Source: Dysgonomonas sp. PF1-14
GTDB taxonomy: Bacteria > Bacteroidota > Bacteroidia > Bacteroidales > Dysgonomonadaceae
Length of the DNA stretch: 64,000 nt
Assembly (NCBI RefSeq): GCF_029892965.1
Contig: NZ_JARXWN010000016.1
Coordinates: 35,399 to 99,398, forward strand
Direction of reading: 5' to 3'
Numbering within the stretch: the stretch's first letter is position 1; the number at the start of each line of letters is the position of its first letter. This document shows, piece after piece, positions 46,206-56,508 of the stretch. The position numbers were made by a program, and so were the translations under genes. Below the pieces are notes generated by a model, which saw only the letters and a list, made by a program, of their open reading frames with translations, searched no databases and was not told the DNA's origin.

Positions 46206-46216
46206 CTTATTTATAT

Positions 46217-47218
46217 TTATTTTGTTGACTTTGGCAGTTCTATTAAAGGGGTATTAGCTTTAAATCCACTATAGACATTAATTCTACTAATTCTATTGTT
46301 CTTCCTATCTGTATAACCCATATTCTGCCCTTTCCGTTCAGCGGATTCAAACGCAGCACTTTCTGGAGATGGAGAAGATAAAATAAGCCCTATCACATCA
46401 TCGATAAATGATCTTTTTTCTCCGTTATATCCCTTTTCGTATCCTTTCTTAACTCCTAATGTGATACCAGTATCACCATAATCTAAATGATCCTCATATT
46501 CTTTTGGAGTTTCTCCTAATGTGTGTAACTCTTTTTTATTTGAATTAGGATCATCTATTTTACCCTTATCTGCAAGTTCTTTTAATTTTTTCTCTAGTTC
46601 AACAATTTTAAGATCACCTACTATTATAACATCAGTTAGTCCATCATTCGTCTTAAAAAGCATCTCCCCTTTATTATTTCTGTAATCAGTTTGAATTGAA
46701 TCAGGTGCCATACCTGTAGGATCAATATACTTCAATGGGTTATTCATTACATACGCATACGGACTCCAGCTATAATACTTTTCCGCCAGCGGATCCACCG
46801 TAGTAAACCTGCCCAATGCCGGATCGTAATGCCTTGCCGAGTAGTCGTACCAGTCGAGACGGTGCATCTGGTCGAGTTCCTTGCCGTTATACTTATACGG
46901 CTGCCTGGCGTTTTCTTTACAGTTCTCGGGGAATCCTGCCCCGAACGGATAATAATACTTGCGCTGGATAAAGGTCCCATCCTGATCTTGTACTGTACGG
47001 GTATTACCCAGATGGTCTTGCCGGAAGAAGTGGTATTTACCGTCCTCCCAGTAGCCGCCATCGACTAATATGCGCTTGAGTTTACCATTCTCGTAGATCT
47101 TATTGCCTGCATAGTCGGTTTCTTTGACCTGAGTGAGCAAACTAAGCGTTACATCGGAACCGATAACCGGTGCCGTTGAGTAATCAGGGTTGTAGGTATG
47201 CTTTACTTTCAGCTTCAC
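46217..47218 (-). CDS. Orphan Rhs cassette A, toxin tip of unknown type
   Basis: 333 codons from a GTG, with an in-frame TAA a few codons upstream, so likely silent. Type I core, very close to the resident gene. After YIDPTGMA the tip is charged and helical (IVELEKKLKELADKGK), then LDYGDTGITLGVKKGYEKGY and a C-terminal SRINVYSGFKANTPLIEL. No catalytic motif was recognised. The partner is a four-helix membrane protein. It is the first orphan behind the expressed Rhs. Confidence 0.7.
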   Translation of the reverse strand: MKLKVKHTYNPDYSTAPVIGSDVTLSLLTQVKETDYAGNKIYENGKLKRILVDGGYWEDGKYHFFRQDHLGNTRTVQDQDGTFIQRKYYYPFGAGFPENCKENARQPYKYNGKELDQMHRLDWYDYSARHYDPALGRFTTVDPLAEKYYSWSPYAYVMNNPLKYIDPTGMAPDSIQTDYRNNKGEMLFKTNDGLTDVIIVGDLKIVELEKKLKELADKGKIDDPNSNKKELHTLGETPKEYEDHLDYGDTGITLGVKKGYEKGYNGEKRSFIDDVIGLILSSPSPESAAFESAERKGQNMGYTDRKNNRISRINVYSGFKANTPLIELPKSTK

Positions 47219-47343
47219 GCCTGAGGCTGAATAGGTAAATCTAAGGATTTATTTTAACTAAAACCTGACATTCCTAACACTTTTTGTACCCTTTTTCATC
47301 ATTTTTCTTATTCTTCAAAGGTCGCTTTAGGTATAGATAAACA

Positions 47344-47373
47344 ATCCTGCCAATGATGACAATGACAGGATTA
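47344..47373 (-). terminator. Terminator of the resident Rhs operon
   Basis: AATCCTG / CAGGATT 7-bp stem with partial inner pairing, followed on the minus strand by GTTTATC. Weaker than the cassette terminators. Confidence 0.55.
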
Positions 47374-47455
47374 TTTCTTTTTATTCTTATTCAAGGCAGA
47401 GCCTTGTATTTAGCTCGACGCAGGCAAAACCTATACCGAACGTGAGGCGAAAGAA

Positions 47456-47947
47456 CTATATATACTTTATTAATAGATTATAGTCATATAATTCATTAGC
47501 CGTGTATCCACACTTATCTAAGCAATCTTTTAAAAAAAACAACATCTTCCTTAATTCTTTACTAAAAGCAATCTGGGTTACACATATATTGGATTTTTTA
47601 GTTAATAGCTCTCTTAACTCACCCAACACACACACCCATAGCGACTTAATCTCCAACTCACCATTCTGAAGTTTAGTTAAATACCAAATACTTGAAAATG
47701 TATTTGAAGCCCAATGTATCTCTATTTTACTATCTGTTCCCTCAATAAACTCCAAAATTTTAATAAAATCTTTCGCCATTATGGAAATATCATATTTATA
47801 CGATAATGGTATGAATAGATTCTCCCAAATCAATACTGCATATTCAGTATTTCTTAAAAAAATAGATTCTAAAGCCTCCTCTATACTAGCATCATCTTTA
47901 TTTTTGACAAAAGATAATTCAGGATTACTTATTTGTATTTTAATCAT
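47456..47947 (-). CDS. Candidate immunity protein of the resident Rhs toxin
   Basis: A 163-residue soluble protein without signal peptide or membrane helix, starting 6 bp after the Rhs stop. Mixed alpha/beta, with aromatic-rich strands (KIEIHWASNTFSSIWYL, GELEIKSLWVCVLGEL). Position directly behind the toxin tip and cytoplasmic location indicate protection against an intracellular toxin. No family was recognised. Confidence 0.65.
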   Translation of the reverse strand: MIKIQISNPELSFVKNKDDASIEEALESIFLRNTEYAVLIWENLFIPLSYKYDISIMAKDFIKILEFIEGTDSKIEIHWASNTFSSIWYLTKLQNGELEIKSLWVCVLGELRELLTKKSNICVTQIAFSKELRKMLFFLKDCLDKCGYTANELYDYNLLIKYI

Positions 47948-47953
47948 AATATA

Positions 47954-50900
47954 TCATTCTAAAGGGTAACCATGAAAAGTTCCTGTTCCATTATTTCTAA
48001 CCCACACTTTAGTAGCTACCTTTTCTGTACCATCCGGCATATGTACAATAGATTTACTTCCATCTGGTAAATCGAAATAGGCACCTTCTCCAGATTTTAA
48101 AGTTGCAGCTTTTTCTCCTGCAAATTCCAAATCAGATTTATTACCCCATTGACCTTGAGGTATATTAGACTCTTTAGCCATAGCTTTACCTTCTTTCCAA
48201 TTTATTCCATGTTTTTTTGATCCTAAATATTTAGCTTCAGGCTTTAACCGTTCTATTGTCTTCGCTACATCCCCACCTATGCCTAGTGCTTCACCTATGG
48301 CCTTTCCCGCGGCTTTAACACTAGACCCACTAACTACAGGAAGAAATGCCCCTGCTACTGCAAATCCTATATCTACACCTGATGCGGGAGTCCCATCGAT
48401 GTTTATCGCATTTCCTCCTCGTGTAATAGCAGTTGCTAAAACAGTTGCATCATTCACATCAGACATGGTAACTAATCCTACTGCTGCGTTTTTCTGAATG
48501 GTAGATGAATTATCTTTTATTGTATTTGCGATGTTTTGGCTTCGAGCCATCCGTTGATAATCAGCAGGATTACCCCCAATTGGAGGAAAATCATAAGATC
48601 TGCCGTCTTTATCAATAAACTTAATCGGATTATTAGCACAATACACATACGGACTAATACTATAATACTTCTCCGCCAACGGATCCACTGTCGTAAACCT
48701 ACCCAATGCCGGATCGTAATGCCTGGCCGAGTAGTCGTACCAATCCAGGCGGTGCATCTGGTCGAGTTCCTTACCGTTGTACTTGTACGGCTGCTTGCCA
48801 TTATCTTTTGTGTTCTCAGGAAATCCTGCTCCGAACGGGTAGTAATACTTGCGCTGGATAAGGGTACCATCCTGATCCTGTACAACACGGGTGTTACCCA
48901 GATGGTCTTGCCGGAAGAAGTAGTATTTACCGTCTTCCCAGTAGCCGCCATCTACCAGTATACGCTTGAGTTTACCATTTTCGTAGATCTTGTTGCCTAC
49001 ATAGTCGGTTTCTTTCACCTGAGTGAGCAGGCTGAGCGTAACATCGGAACCGATAACGGGTGCCGTAGAGAAATTAGGGTTGTAGGTATGCTTTACTTTC
49101 AGCTTCACGCCTGAGGCTGAATAGGTATAAAGATTGCGTCCTTCGCCTGTCGGACTCTTTATATCCATCTGTGAGGGCAAATTTAACGAATTATATTTAA
49201 TATCGGATATGCCTTTGTTCAAATCTCTGGTCATTGCCCCATTCTTGTTGAAGAAATATTCTGTGGCAGCATTGGAATGATCTTTAAAGTCTTCTGAGCC
49301 GGCAATCAGGACAGAGCCACTGGAATCAGTTATTCTTTTTAGCTGATTACCGCTATACTCGTAAGATAGGATATCTACTTCTGACCAAAAATTATTCGAC
49401 TGTAAGCCTCTGCGTTGCAGTCCGGTCATGTTGCCATGTTTATCATACTGGTAGTTAGCCGAATATCTACCGGCTGATGGCTCGGAATTATCATATCTAG
49501 CCTCCGTATAGTCTGCTGCCGTAAGGCGGGATAGCCCGTCATACCGATAAAAGTAGTTCCGGTTCTTATTATCGTAGGTAGACCATGACATAGCCGATAT
49601 ATTACCCGTATAGCTTTTCTTGTTGTTTACACTGTTGTTATTGTCTTTGTAATCTTCATTATAATACAGGTTTTCGTAGAAAGTTCCGGCAGCTATCGAT
49701 TTCAGCCACGAGCGCACATTGTAGGTATAGATGCTCCTGAGAGAATTACTGTTATTGATTTTTTTCTCTTTCAGCCTACCCAACTCATCATAGGTATTCT
49801 CAGCAAGCACCATCTCCGTTCCGCCATTGAGCTTATGGGTGGTCTTTGTCAACCTGCCTGCATGGTCGTAGTTGTAGGCATAGTCTTCGGTTTGGGTAGT
49901 CTTGCCTGTGGCCGTGTGTATATGCTTCTTCTTAGTGGGTTGACCGGTGAAGTTGTAGGCTACGTACTCTTTTTCTATGCCTCCTGCCAGATGGCTGGTA
50001 GAGTGTGACTGTATCAGCCTGCCGCGATTGTCATAATACATGGCTGTGTACAGGTATTTACCCGATCCGTCCAGCAGGGCGGTCAGTGTGCCTGTGAGCA
50101 TGCCTTTGTGCTTGTACTTGTTAGCATCGGTGTCGTCTCCGTAGCGGGTGTTGTACTGGGTGGCATCGTAAGGCAGCTTGGCAAAGTCTTCTTTTGTCCG
50201 GTGGTTATAGTTATCATAATAACTTGCTGTAAGTACACTCGGGGTGGAAAGGGTAATGCCTGCAATGTCGTAATACTTGTTTGTAGTATTACTCAGATTC
50301 TGGCTTGCTTTTACCACTGTGTTTATCGGATTGACTGCCGCAAAGTTCACGATGTTTTTACAGGTGCCTGTCAGCACAATGCGTCCGAAGGCATCGGGTA
50401 TAGAAAAGAGCCATTCGCCTTTGGCGCGTTGTTCGCCATCTTGGGTCAGAATCAGCCGGTCAGCCTTGTCGTAGACATAGTATATTGGTTCGCATCCGGG
50501 AAGTTTCTTCCATATACAACGATTCCTGTGGTCATATTTATATTGATATGCTAATTCATCTAATTTTACCTTACTTATGCCTTCATCGTCAATACGTGGG
50601 GGAAGGACAAATGATAAATTATTAAATACGTCATAAACAAAATATGTATCGAAAGTCTGCGTATCGTTAAATTGGCGGATAAGGATTACTCTTCCCGATT
50701 TATCTTTAAACTCGAAGGAGATGTTGCCATCTTCGTCCATTGTTGATGTAACAAATAATTCTCCGGAGGCATAATTTCTATTTTTTATTAAAGTTGCATT
50801 CTGTCCGTCCTTTTCGGCGACATATCTAATACAGTTGAGAGAGTCGGTTCCTTCCACATTTGTCAATATCCGCATCTTTACAGACTTGTGGTTGTTATGC

Positions 50901-53059
50901 CAATCTTCTCCTGGGGCATACTGCTCTGTCGCTCTATTTAGGGGTGAATCTTCATATACAGGCTTACTGTACGATAATTGGTCGCCTTTATAAATAGACC
51001 TCGACCTTATTTTAAATCTGTTTGCATCTATAATCTTTCCACCTCCATTGTAAGCAATGGGTAGCCACGATTTGTCTTCCCTTCCCAAGCTATCATATTC
51101 TTGCATCGATATTATATCTTGTTTCTGTGGGCTATTTCTCCACAATATCGATTGTTCGGGTCTTCCCAGTGCATCAAAATAAGCAATAGAGTGCCGGCCC
51201 CTGTCTGTGGTCTTCACATCTTCTATCTTTTCAGCACTTTCCGATGGAACAATTGTATATATATAGTTTTTGCTTGTGCTCAAAGCTACTTCTTTAGTGT
51301 CGGATATCTGGTTGGCTGTAACAGGATAACCTTCTATGAAGGTATTGATTATTCCATCAGTATTTTTCCCTTCCGAAATAATATAGTACGTGCCGGCAGC
51401 CAATTTTTTGAAGAGAAGACATGCTTGACCCTTTTGCGTACAAAAGTTATCCAGTCCGGAATTGTCGCTTTCTTTTATAATGCTTAAATTTTCGTTTGTC
51501 AAAGTCAGATATGTATTATCAACCTCCGATCCACAGTGTGATACTGTTATATCCATAGCATACGGCAGCACTATTTTGTAAAACACATCATTGGTACTAT
51601 TCTTTTTGTATTCATCAAAATAGAAAACCGTATTGCGTATGTCATCAAATGCGAAGTATCCTTCTACAACCGGAACGGTGATTGCAGATTCTTTTTTGTC
51701 TCCTTCCAAGGGAACGGGAGTTCCGCTCAGTTCTATCGTAAATGGCAAATCATTCACGCCACCATAGAGAACGACCAATGTATATAAGCCAGGGCTCAAC
51801 TTATTATAAGCCCCATTACTATCCGGATTTGCCATTCTTCCATTACTGTCAATGAGAGTTGTACCTAGAGAGCCGCAGCTGGCTGTAATGGAAAAGGAGA
51901 TGTCCATAAGGGTGTTTAACTGAATTTGATATTGTTTTTCTCTGACATCGTTATATTTTGTTCCACTACCGACAAATACTCCATGTGTCGTGTTTGTGAA
52001 ACTTTCCTTAAAAGCACCAATATTAACCGCCTTGTCTTCAGCATCTCTCTGAATTGATGTTCCATTTATGTTGGTTACTATGATTCCATTCGTTGTCATA
52101 TATTTACCTTGATAGCTGGAATAAATATCTGCTCCTGCTGAATAGATGAGATACCTGCCTTCGGGAAGATAATAGATATCTAAAAAAGCTTTATCGCCCG
52201 GACTATCAGAACCATAAAAATTCCATTCCCTTTTATCCGAATACAATAGGGCTAAATGAGAGTCTTGAATCAATCCATATCCATCTACATAACGATAAGA
52301 CCCTTCATCCTCTACTTTATATAAAAACAATCTGGTTGCATTATTAATAGTTGAGTTGAGGTGATCAATCGAGATGCGCATCGGCTTTTGCAGCTCAAAT
52401 TCGTAATAAACGCAGTTTGAATAACTGATTCTTTCTTCCCCTTGCATTACGGATTGTGGCGTATACCGCTCGGTATTACGCGCATCGGAATATTCAAATG
52501 CATCGTTAAATATCCCTACTGGAATAGGTACAAATCGTCCTTCTTGAGAATTATAATTTACCTGAACCGCATTGAAAACCGGAGAGATGCCACGTATGGT
52601 CATTTCTACAGACCCCGTTATATTTCTACATTCATCCAATTCATTTATTATATAATATACACCCGGAGACAGAATAACATTAATGTATGCTAGATCAGAG
52701 TTAGGGGTGTTTTTTATATTAAACGAACCTTTATTACTCTTGATTACAGATAGGTCCGGCTCGTATGATTCCGTTGCCAGTGTCAAAATTGTTCCAAGTG
52801 CATAGCCTTGATCAGATAACTGTCTGTGCCAATTGTCTATGGTGACTTCAGATGGTTGGGTCAATTCAAATCTATAATACAGTTTATCTCCTGTTGTTTG
52901 GCTAATTTGTGATTTAGAAAAAACAGAATTAAATGTACCTAAATCTACTATTTGAGCGTGAGATGGAATTTTTACATTTGCATTGTTCTGTGAATATACG
53001 GGTCTTCCTGTCGTAATTGTAAATAGAACAATTAATGATAATAATATATTGTATTTCAT
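47954..53059 (-). CDS. Full-length Rhs-family toxin, the expressed member of the array
   Basis: 1701 residues from the ATG at 53059, chosen because it starts a clear signal peptide (MKYNILLSLIVLFTITTG); an upstream ATG at 53134 overlaps the previous gene. About residues 25-590 are beta-rich repeats, next a DUF6443-type segment (DRGRHSIAYFDALGRPEQSI), then YD/Rhs repeats and the Rhs core ending NPIKFIDKDGR. The last about 200 residues are the toxin tip, with a pre-toxin region and a C-terminal domain (KKHGINWKEGKAMAKESN, NNGTGTFHGYPLE). This is probably a nuclease, but the family is unconfirmed. The only complete Rhs in the window with signal peptide, shell and immunity gene. Confidence 0.88.
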   Translation of the reverse strand: MKYNILLSLIVLFTITTGRPVYSQNNANVKIPSHAQIVDLGTFNSVFSKSQISQTTGDKLYYRFELTQPSEVTIDNWHRQLSDQGYALGTILTLATESYEPDLSVIKSNKGSFNIKNTPNSDLAYINVILSPGVYYIINELDECRNITGSVEMTIRGISPVFNAVQVNYNSQEGRFVPIPVGIFNDAFEYSDARNTERYTPQSVMQGEERISYSNCVYYEFELQKPMRISIDHLNSTINNATRLFLYKVEDEGSYRYVDGYGLIQDSHLALLYSDKREWNFYGSDSPGDKAFLDIYYLPEGRYLIYSAGADIYSSYQGKYMTTNGIIVTNINGTSIQRDAEDKAVNIGAFKESFTNTTHGVFVGSGTKYNDVREKQYQIQLNTLMDISFSITASCGSLGTTLIDSNGRMANPDSNGAYNKLSPGLYTLVVLYGGVNDLPFTIELSGTPVPLEGDKKESAITVPVVEGYFAFDDIRNTVFYFDEYKKNSTNDVFYKIVLPYAMDITVSHCGSEVDNTYLTLTNENLSIIKESDNSGLDNFCTQKGQACLLFKKLAAGTYYIISEGKNTDGIINTFIEGYPVTANQISDTKEVALSTSKNYIYTIVPSESAEKIEDVKTTDRGRHSIAYFDALGRPEQSILWRNSPQKQDIISMQEYDSLGREDKSWLPIAYNGGGKIIDANRFKIRSRSIYKGDQLSYSKPVYEDSPLNRATEQYAPGEDWHNNHKSVKMRILTNVEGTDSLNCIRYVAEKDGQNATLIKNRNYASGELFVTSTMDEDGNISFEFKDKSGRVILIRQFNDTQTFDTYFVYDVFNNLSFVLPPRIDDEGISKVKLDELAYQYKYDHRNRCIWKKLPGCEPIYYVYDKADRLILTQDGEQRAKGEWLFSIPDAFGRIVLTGTCKNIVNFAAVNPINTVVKASQNLSNTTNKYYDIAGITLSTPSVLTASYYDNYNHRTKEDFAKLPYDATQYNTRYGDDTDANKYKHKGMLTGTLTALLDGSGKYLYTAMYYDNRGRLIQSHSTSHLAGGIEKEYVAYNFTGQPTKKKHIHTATGKTTQTEDYAYNYDHAGRLTKTTHKLNGGTEMVLAENTYDELGRLKEKKINNSNSLRSIYTYNVRSWLKSIAAGTFYENLYYNEDYKDNNNSVNNKKSYTGNISAMSWSTYDNKNRNYFYRYDGLSRLTAADYTEARYDNSEPSAGRYSANYQYDKHGNMTGLQRRGLQSNNFWSEVDILSYEYSGNQLKRITDSSGSVLIAGSEDFKDHSNAATEYFFNKNGAMTRDLNKGISDIKYNSLNLPSQMDIKSPTGEGRNLYTYSASGVKLKVKHTYNPNFSTAPVIGSDVTLSLLTQVKETDYVGNKIYENGKLKRILVDGGYWEDGKYYFFRQDHLGNTRVVQDQDGTLIQRKYYYPFGAGFPENTKDNGKQPYKYNGKELDQMHRLDWYDYSARHYDPALGRFTTVDPLAEKYYSISPYVYCANNPIKFIDKDGRSYDFPPIGGNPADYQRMARSQNIANTIKDNSSTIQKNAAVGLVTMSDVNDATVLATAITRGGNAINIDGTPASGVDIGFAVAGAFLPVVSGSSVKAAGKAIGEALGIGGDVAKTIERLKPEAKYLGSKKHGINWKEGKAMAKESNIPQGQWGNKSDLEFAGEKAATLKSGEGAYFDLPDGSKSIVHMPDGTEKVATKVWVRNNGTGTFHGYPLE

Positions 53060-53081
53060 ATGTATTTTCTTTTTTATTACG

Positions 53082-56000
53082 TTATGGATTAACAAGATTG
53101 TATTGATGCGACTCCAGTATTTCTTTCTTCCCATTTCTATTCTGGTAGACTTGTATCAATCTATTCGCTTTGTCGTATTCGTAGTAAACGGACAATCCTG
53201 CGGGATCGGTGACACTAGCCAATCCCACAAAAGGATAATAGGTATATGTCGTTACAGAAGCATCGGTTAAGGTTGTCCGTAAAGCGTTTATACTCTCTAT
53301 AACCTCGAGGGGGATACGAAGTAAAGATATTGAATCTATCTTTCTGTTCAAGGCATTTTCCACTTGGTCATACGTAGCATTTTCTATTTTAGCTATGGGA
53401 CATAATCCTTGGTAACTCCAGATGTATACCGTATGCTTACTTTCATCTTCTATTTGATATAAAACATTTCCATATTGATCGAACCGTAAATTTTCTCCCC
53501 TTACTTCTAAAGGATAATTATCATTGGAGGCTTCTACGGAGGAAACAACGGGAAGCCTAGCGGGATAAATTGAGTTTAAGAACGTGTTATTCAGTATGCT
53601 ATAATTTTTCTTTATTGTTGATAGTTTCTGATTGTCTTGATAATTGGTTATTTGTACAATCGGGGATAAAACATGTTGATTTTTAAGATGGATATATGGT
53701 TCTTCAGTCATCTCATAGCCATGCAAATATTCGGTACGTTTTACACCATCGCTATTTTGAGCTGTAACAGTCTTAACATAGTAGCCTTCATGATCGTAAT
53801 TATAGGTTTCTTCTTCTGTAATAACTCCTTTCGAGGTATAATGATGTATGGTCTTATTCACCAAATTGTGAGGATATAATGGGAATTTGGTTAGTTGAGT
53901 AAAACTACTCCATGTGTAAAATGGACCAGCCCGATAATCTGTAGTTGGGGGGATATGCACATCTAAAGCGTAGTGCTCGTCTTTATTAGCAGGCGCAGAA
54001 TAATCATAAATTTCTTCTTTTATCAGATTCCCCTCACCTGAGTAAAACCTTTTATTAGATATTTTTCCTCCTTCGTTAGGGTATACAAAGTGACGCTGTT
54101 TAACAGCCCAATTTAAAAATGGCATATTTGACGTAATATCCTCCTCTCCCAGTTCGATGGGGAACTCTATAACTTTCGTATATCCGGTACCACCGATTTC
54201 GCGGGCAGATGTAAAAAACGTTGTAATATAAGAGCCGCTATAGCTTTTCACTTTTCTCCATGAGGGGATATTAGCTTTCTTGGCTTCGAAAGCGACAGAA
54301 GCCCCACCTCCTCCAATCAATACGACAAAGTAAGTGCCTTCCCCCCATTCTGTATAGGGATTAATTACATAATTGACCGAATTCGGTCCCATATCGAATA
54401 CGGCAATCTCACTGTAAATATTGTCTTTATATATCAGTATACGCCCACTGTTAGATGGGTCTTGCCTTCCGGATATAGTCCATTCTATACTGTCATTTTC
54501 TATTCTGATGGAAGGTATGACTAAGGATTGTGCCGTTTCCAGAGGAGCGATAGCCTTATTAATCAATAGCTCGTTATCTGTTGCCTCCTCTTGCCATACC
54601 GTCGGATTATTGTATTCTGTTACTTCATCGTATCGAAGATGATAAGGATAATTGTTACTTATATTAAATCCGTTTGAATTAGCCAAAGGATATTTTATGC
54701 CTGGAATTTGAGAAAATTGTAAAACGAGATTACCCTTATCATCTTTCTCATAGCCATTTTTGACATATCCATATAGATAATATACTGGCTTTGGTTGGTT
54801 AAGCCAACCACTGGTTTTTCCTGTTTGTTTAGAATTGTATGAATAATATTTGCATAGAGACGGTTTCTCCATTGTTTCATACTCATAATGCGATATTGAT
54901 GCGATACGTGCTCCTCCGCCCAACTTCTCTTGTTCTGAGTCGTTGATAATATGCGGTTCATACTCGAACTTAGCCATTCCTCCGGTAGGATATATTATTT
55001 TATTCAATAAAGCAATATCACATTCTTCACCCGGATCCCTGTCTGCTGACATTTCTCCACCAGCCAGAATCTTTGGCATAAGATTTTCGTAACGTCCATT
55101 CCAAAATCCCCAATGATCTATGGCTCTGGTAAAAGGACCATCAGCAACTATCCTGTTATAAAAGAAATCATAACTTCCGACTGTGCTATTTGTTACTTTT
55201 TTTAAAAATAATCGGGTGTCGAACTCATAACTGAAAGTCGATCGTTCGAGAGGGGGATTACTCATTGTAGTGGTCTCATAACGAAGGATAGAATCGATCT
55301 GAACTCCACATAGTTTTCCAAATATCGAGCATTGCGACTCATCTTCGGCAAAAAACATTGTCTTTTTGGGAGATGAATGATAAAAAAATATTTTTTCTTT
55401 ATCTGTTTCAATACTTGATATCAGTGCAATTTTATTTAGAGAAAAACTATAATCGTCTTTTGATTGATTGGTATCTTCCGGCAACCTACGATAAGTGCTG
55501 TAAGCTGAGCCTCGCAATAGATAGTTTTTGTGTATATTCTGTGATACATTTGACAGATTATTAATGACGCGTCTCGGGTCTCGATGATCCCATGCAGTAA
55601 GATAATCAGCATAGTTTATAGATAGAATGCGCCCATTCGGAGCTTCAATCTGAGTCAGATGAAAAGCACTTATCGTTTTGTGTGGAGGGTTTTGGGCGTT
55701 ATTAGAATAATCTGTCCACGACAAAGCTGTATACTCCACTGCATTCAGATCCCCGCCGAAGGTATATTTATAGCCGTTATCAGTCGTTATTACAAAAGTT
55801 ATTCCAGAAAGCCCGTCATGAGAGAGTCCGTAATGGGAAAGATCCACATGCACCTTGCCTTTTCCTGAATGAGAGACAGCTATCGCATTCCCATCAAAGT
55901 CGATCATAAATTGTCCGGAATATCCACAAAAATTAAATGTATATAAATCCGATGATGGTTCGACATCGCTGTCTAAAATTTGCCTATAGCCTCCCGGAAA

Positions 56001-56501
56001 ATATCCTGCCAGTAGATAATATTTTAAATAATCATCAGTATTATTATAGGCATTCTCTTTGAATGTTTTATCCAATCCAAATTCTTTAACCTTTAAAAAA
56101 CCGCTATATGTGTAAGGCTTGCTTGGATAAGTGATAAAATAAAAAGGGTCTTGACTGATATTATCAGCGATAGTTCTTACCTCTCTGTATATAGTTCCAC
56201 CGAAACCCAAAGACCAATTGAGACCTACCATACCTTCCGGCTCTGTCGGCTTATATCCTCCGGAGTTATAATTCAGAGTTATGGGAAAATCAAAATCAGG
56301 ATCATTAATGTGCATAACCGGAATAGTTAAATCCAACCTACCGGTATTCAATGCCACCGGCATCTGATCATAACGGATAAAACTTGCTACTTGGGGTGAA
56401 AGAAATTCAGTTTTTTCTACATATCTTTCCCCTTCTTCTTGAGAAAAACAATTTAGAATAAACAGGAGGTTAAAAAGTAAGGCTATTATATATTTCTTCA
56501 T
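53082..56501 (-). CDS. Rhs N-terminal shell protein (SpvB/TcB-like partner)
   Basis: A 1139-residue exported protein (signal peptide MKKYIIALLFNLLFILNCFS). The start TGRLDLTIPVMHINDPDFDF and GLNWSLGFGG are typical of Bacteroidetes Rhs N-terminal proteins. The C-terminus has YD repeats (DPAGLSVYYEYDKANRLIQVYQ) without a core or toxin. Its stop is 22 bp before the Rhs start. Two consecutive genes carrying complementary parts of an Rhs shell recall the TcB/TcC split of Tc toxins, so the two products may assemble into one cocoon. That is inference. Confidence 0.82.
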   Translation of the reverse strand: MKKYIIALLFNLLFILNCFSQEEGERYVEKTEFLSPQVASFIRYDQMPVALNTGRLDLTIPVMHINDPDFDFPITLNYNSGGYKPTEPEGMVGLNWSLGFGGTIYREVRTIADNISQDPFYFITYPSKPYTYSGFLKVKEFGLDKTFKENAYNNTDDYLKYYLLAGYFPGGYRQILDSDVEPSSDLYTFNFCGYSGQFMIDFDGNAIAVSHSGKGKVHVDLSHYGLSHDGLSGITFVITTDNGYKYTFGGDLNAVEYTALSWTDYSNNAQNPPHKTISAFHLTQIEAPNGRILSINYADYLTAWDHRDPRRVINNLSNVSQNIHKNYLLRGSAYSTYRRLPEDTNQSKDDYSFSLNKIALISSIETDKEKIFFYHSSPKKTMFFAEDESQCSIFGKLCGVQIDSILRYETTTMSNPPLERSTFSYEFDTRLFLKKVTNSTVGSYDFFYNRIVADGPFTRAIDHWGFWNGRYENLMPKILAGGEMSADRDPGEECDIALLNKIIYPTGGMAKFEYEPHIINDSEQEKLGGGARIASISHYEYETMEKPSLCKYYSYNSKQTGKTSGWLNQPKPVYYLYGYVKNGYEKDDKGNLVLQFSQIPGIKYPLANSNGFNISNNYPYHLRYDEVTEYNNPTVWQEEATDNELLINKAIAPLETAQSLVIPSIRIENDSIEWTISGRQDPSNSGRILIYKDNIYSEIAVFDMGPNSVNYVINPYTEWGEGTYFVVLIGGGGASVAFEAKKANIPSWRKVKSYSGSYITTFFTSAREIGGTGYTKVIEFPIELGEEDITSNMPFLNWAVKQRHFVYPNEGGKISNKRFYSGEGNLIKEEIYDYSAPANKDEHYALDVHIPPTTDYRAGPFYTWSSFTQLTKFPLYPHNLVNKTIHHYTSKGVITEEETYNYDHEGYYVKTVTAQNSDGVKRTEYLHGYEMTEEPYIHLKNQHVLSPIVQITNYQDNQKLSTIKKNYSILNNTFLNSIYPARLPVVSSVEASNDNYPLEVRGENLRFDQYGNVLYQIEDESKHTVYIWSYQGLCPIAKIENATYDQVENALNRKIDSISLLRIPLEVIESINALRTTLTDASVTTYTYYPFVGLASVTDPAGLSVYYEYDKANRLIQVYQNRNGKKEILESHQYNLVNP

Positions 56502-56508
56502 AGTATTT

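Larger units (their letters stand above)
36324..47270. repeat. Boundary motif ATTTTAACTAAAACCTGACA at the head of every orphan cassette
   Basis: The motif begins at 36324 (G), 37833 (F), 39524 (E), 41694 (D, only ATTTTAACTAAAA kept), 43527 (C), 45637 (B) and 47250 (A). In all seven, Rhs coding similarity starts directly beside it and is abolished beyond it. In A, E, F and G the next bases create an in-frame TAA. A conserved spacer of roughly 50-90 bp then joins it to the terminator of the previous unit. The same motif occurs away from Rhs genes at 4112, 14614, 14830 and 14944. Confidence 0.85.

Noticed and set aside
36324..47270. Integron-type cassette array
   Set aside because: Units are tandem with related core sequence and end in simple terminators; no attC-like folded sites or integron integrase gene are seen.
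47954..48400. Firm family name for the resident Rhs toxin tip
   Set aside because: The KKHGINW and GTGTFHGYP features suggest a known nuclease-type toxin group, but the family could not be confirmed by eye.
53060..53134. Upstream start for the full-length Rhs at 53134
   Set aside because: It overlaps the preceding gene and adds 25 residues before a clear signal peptide; 53059 is the better start.
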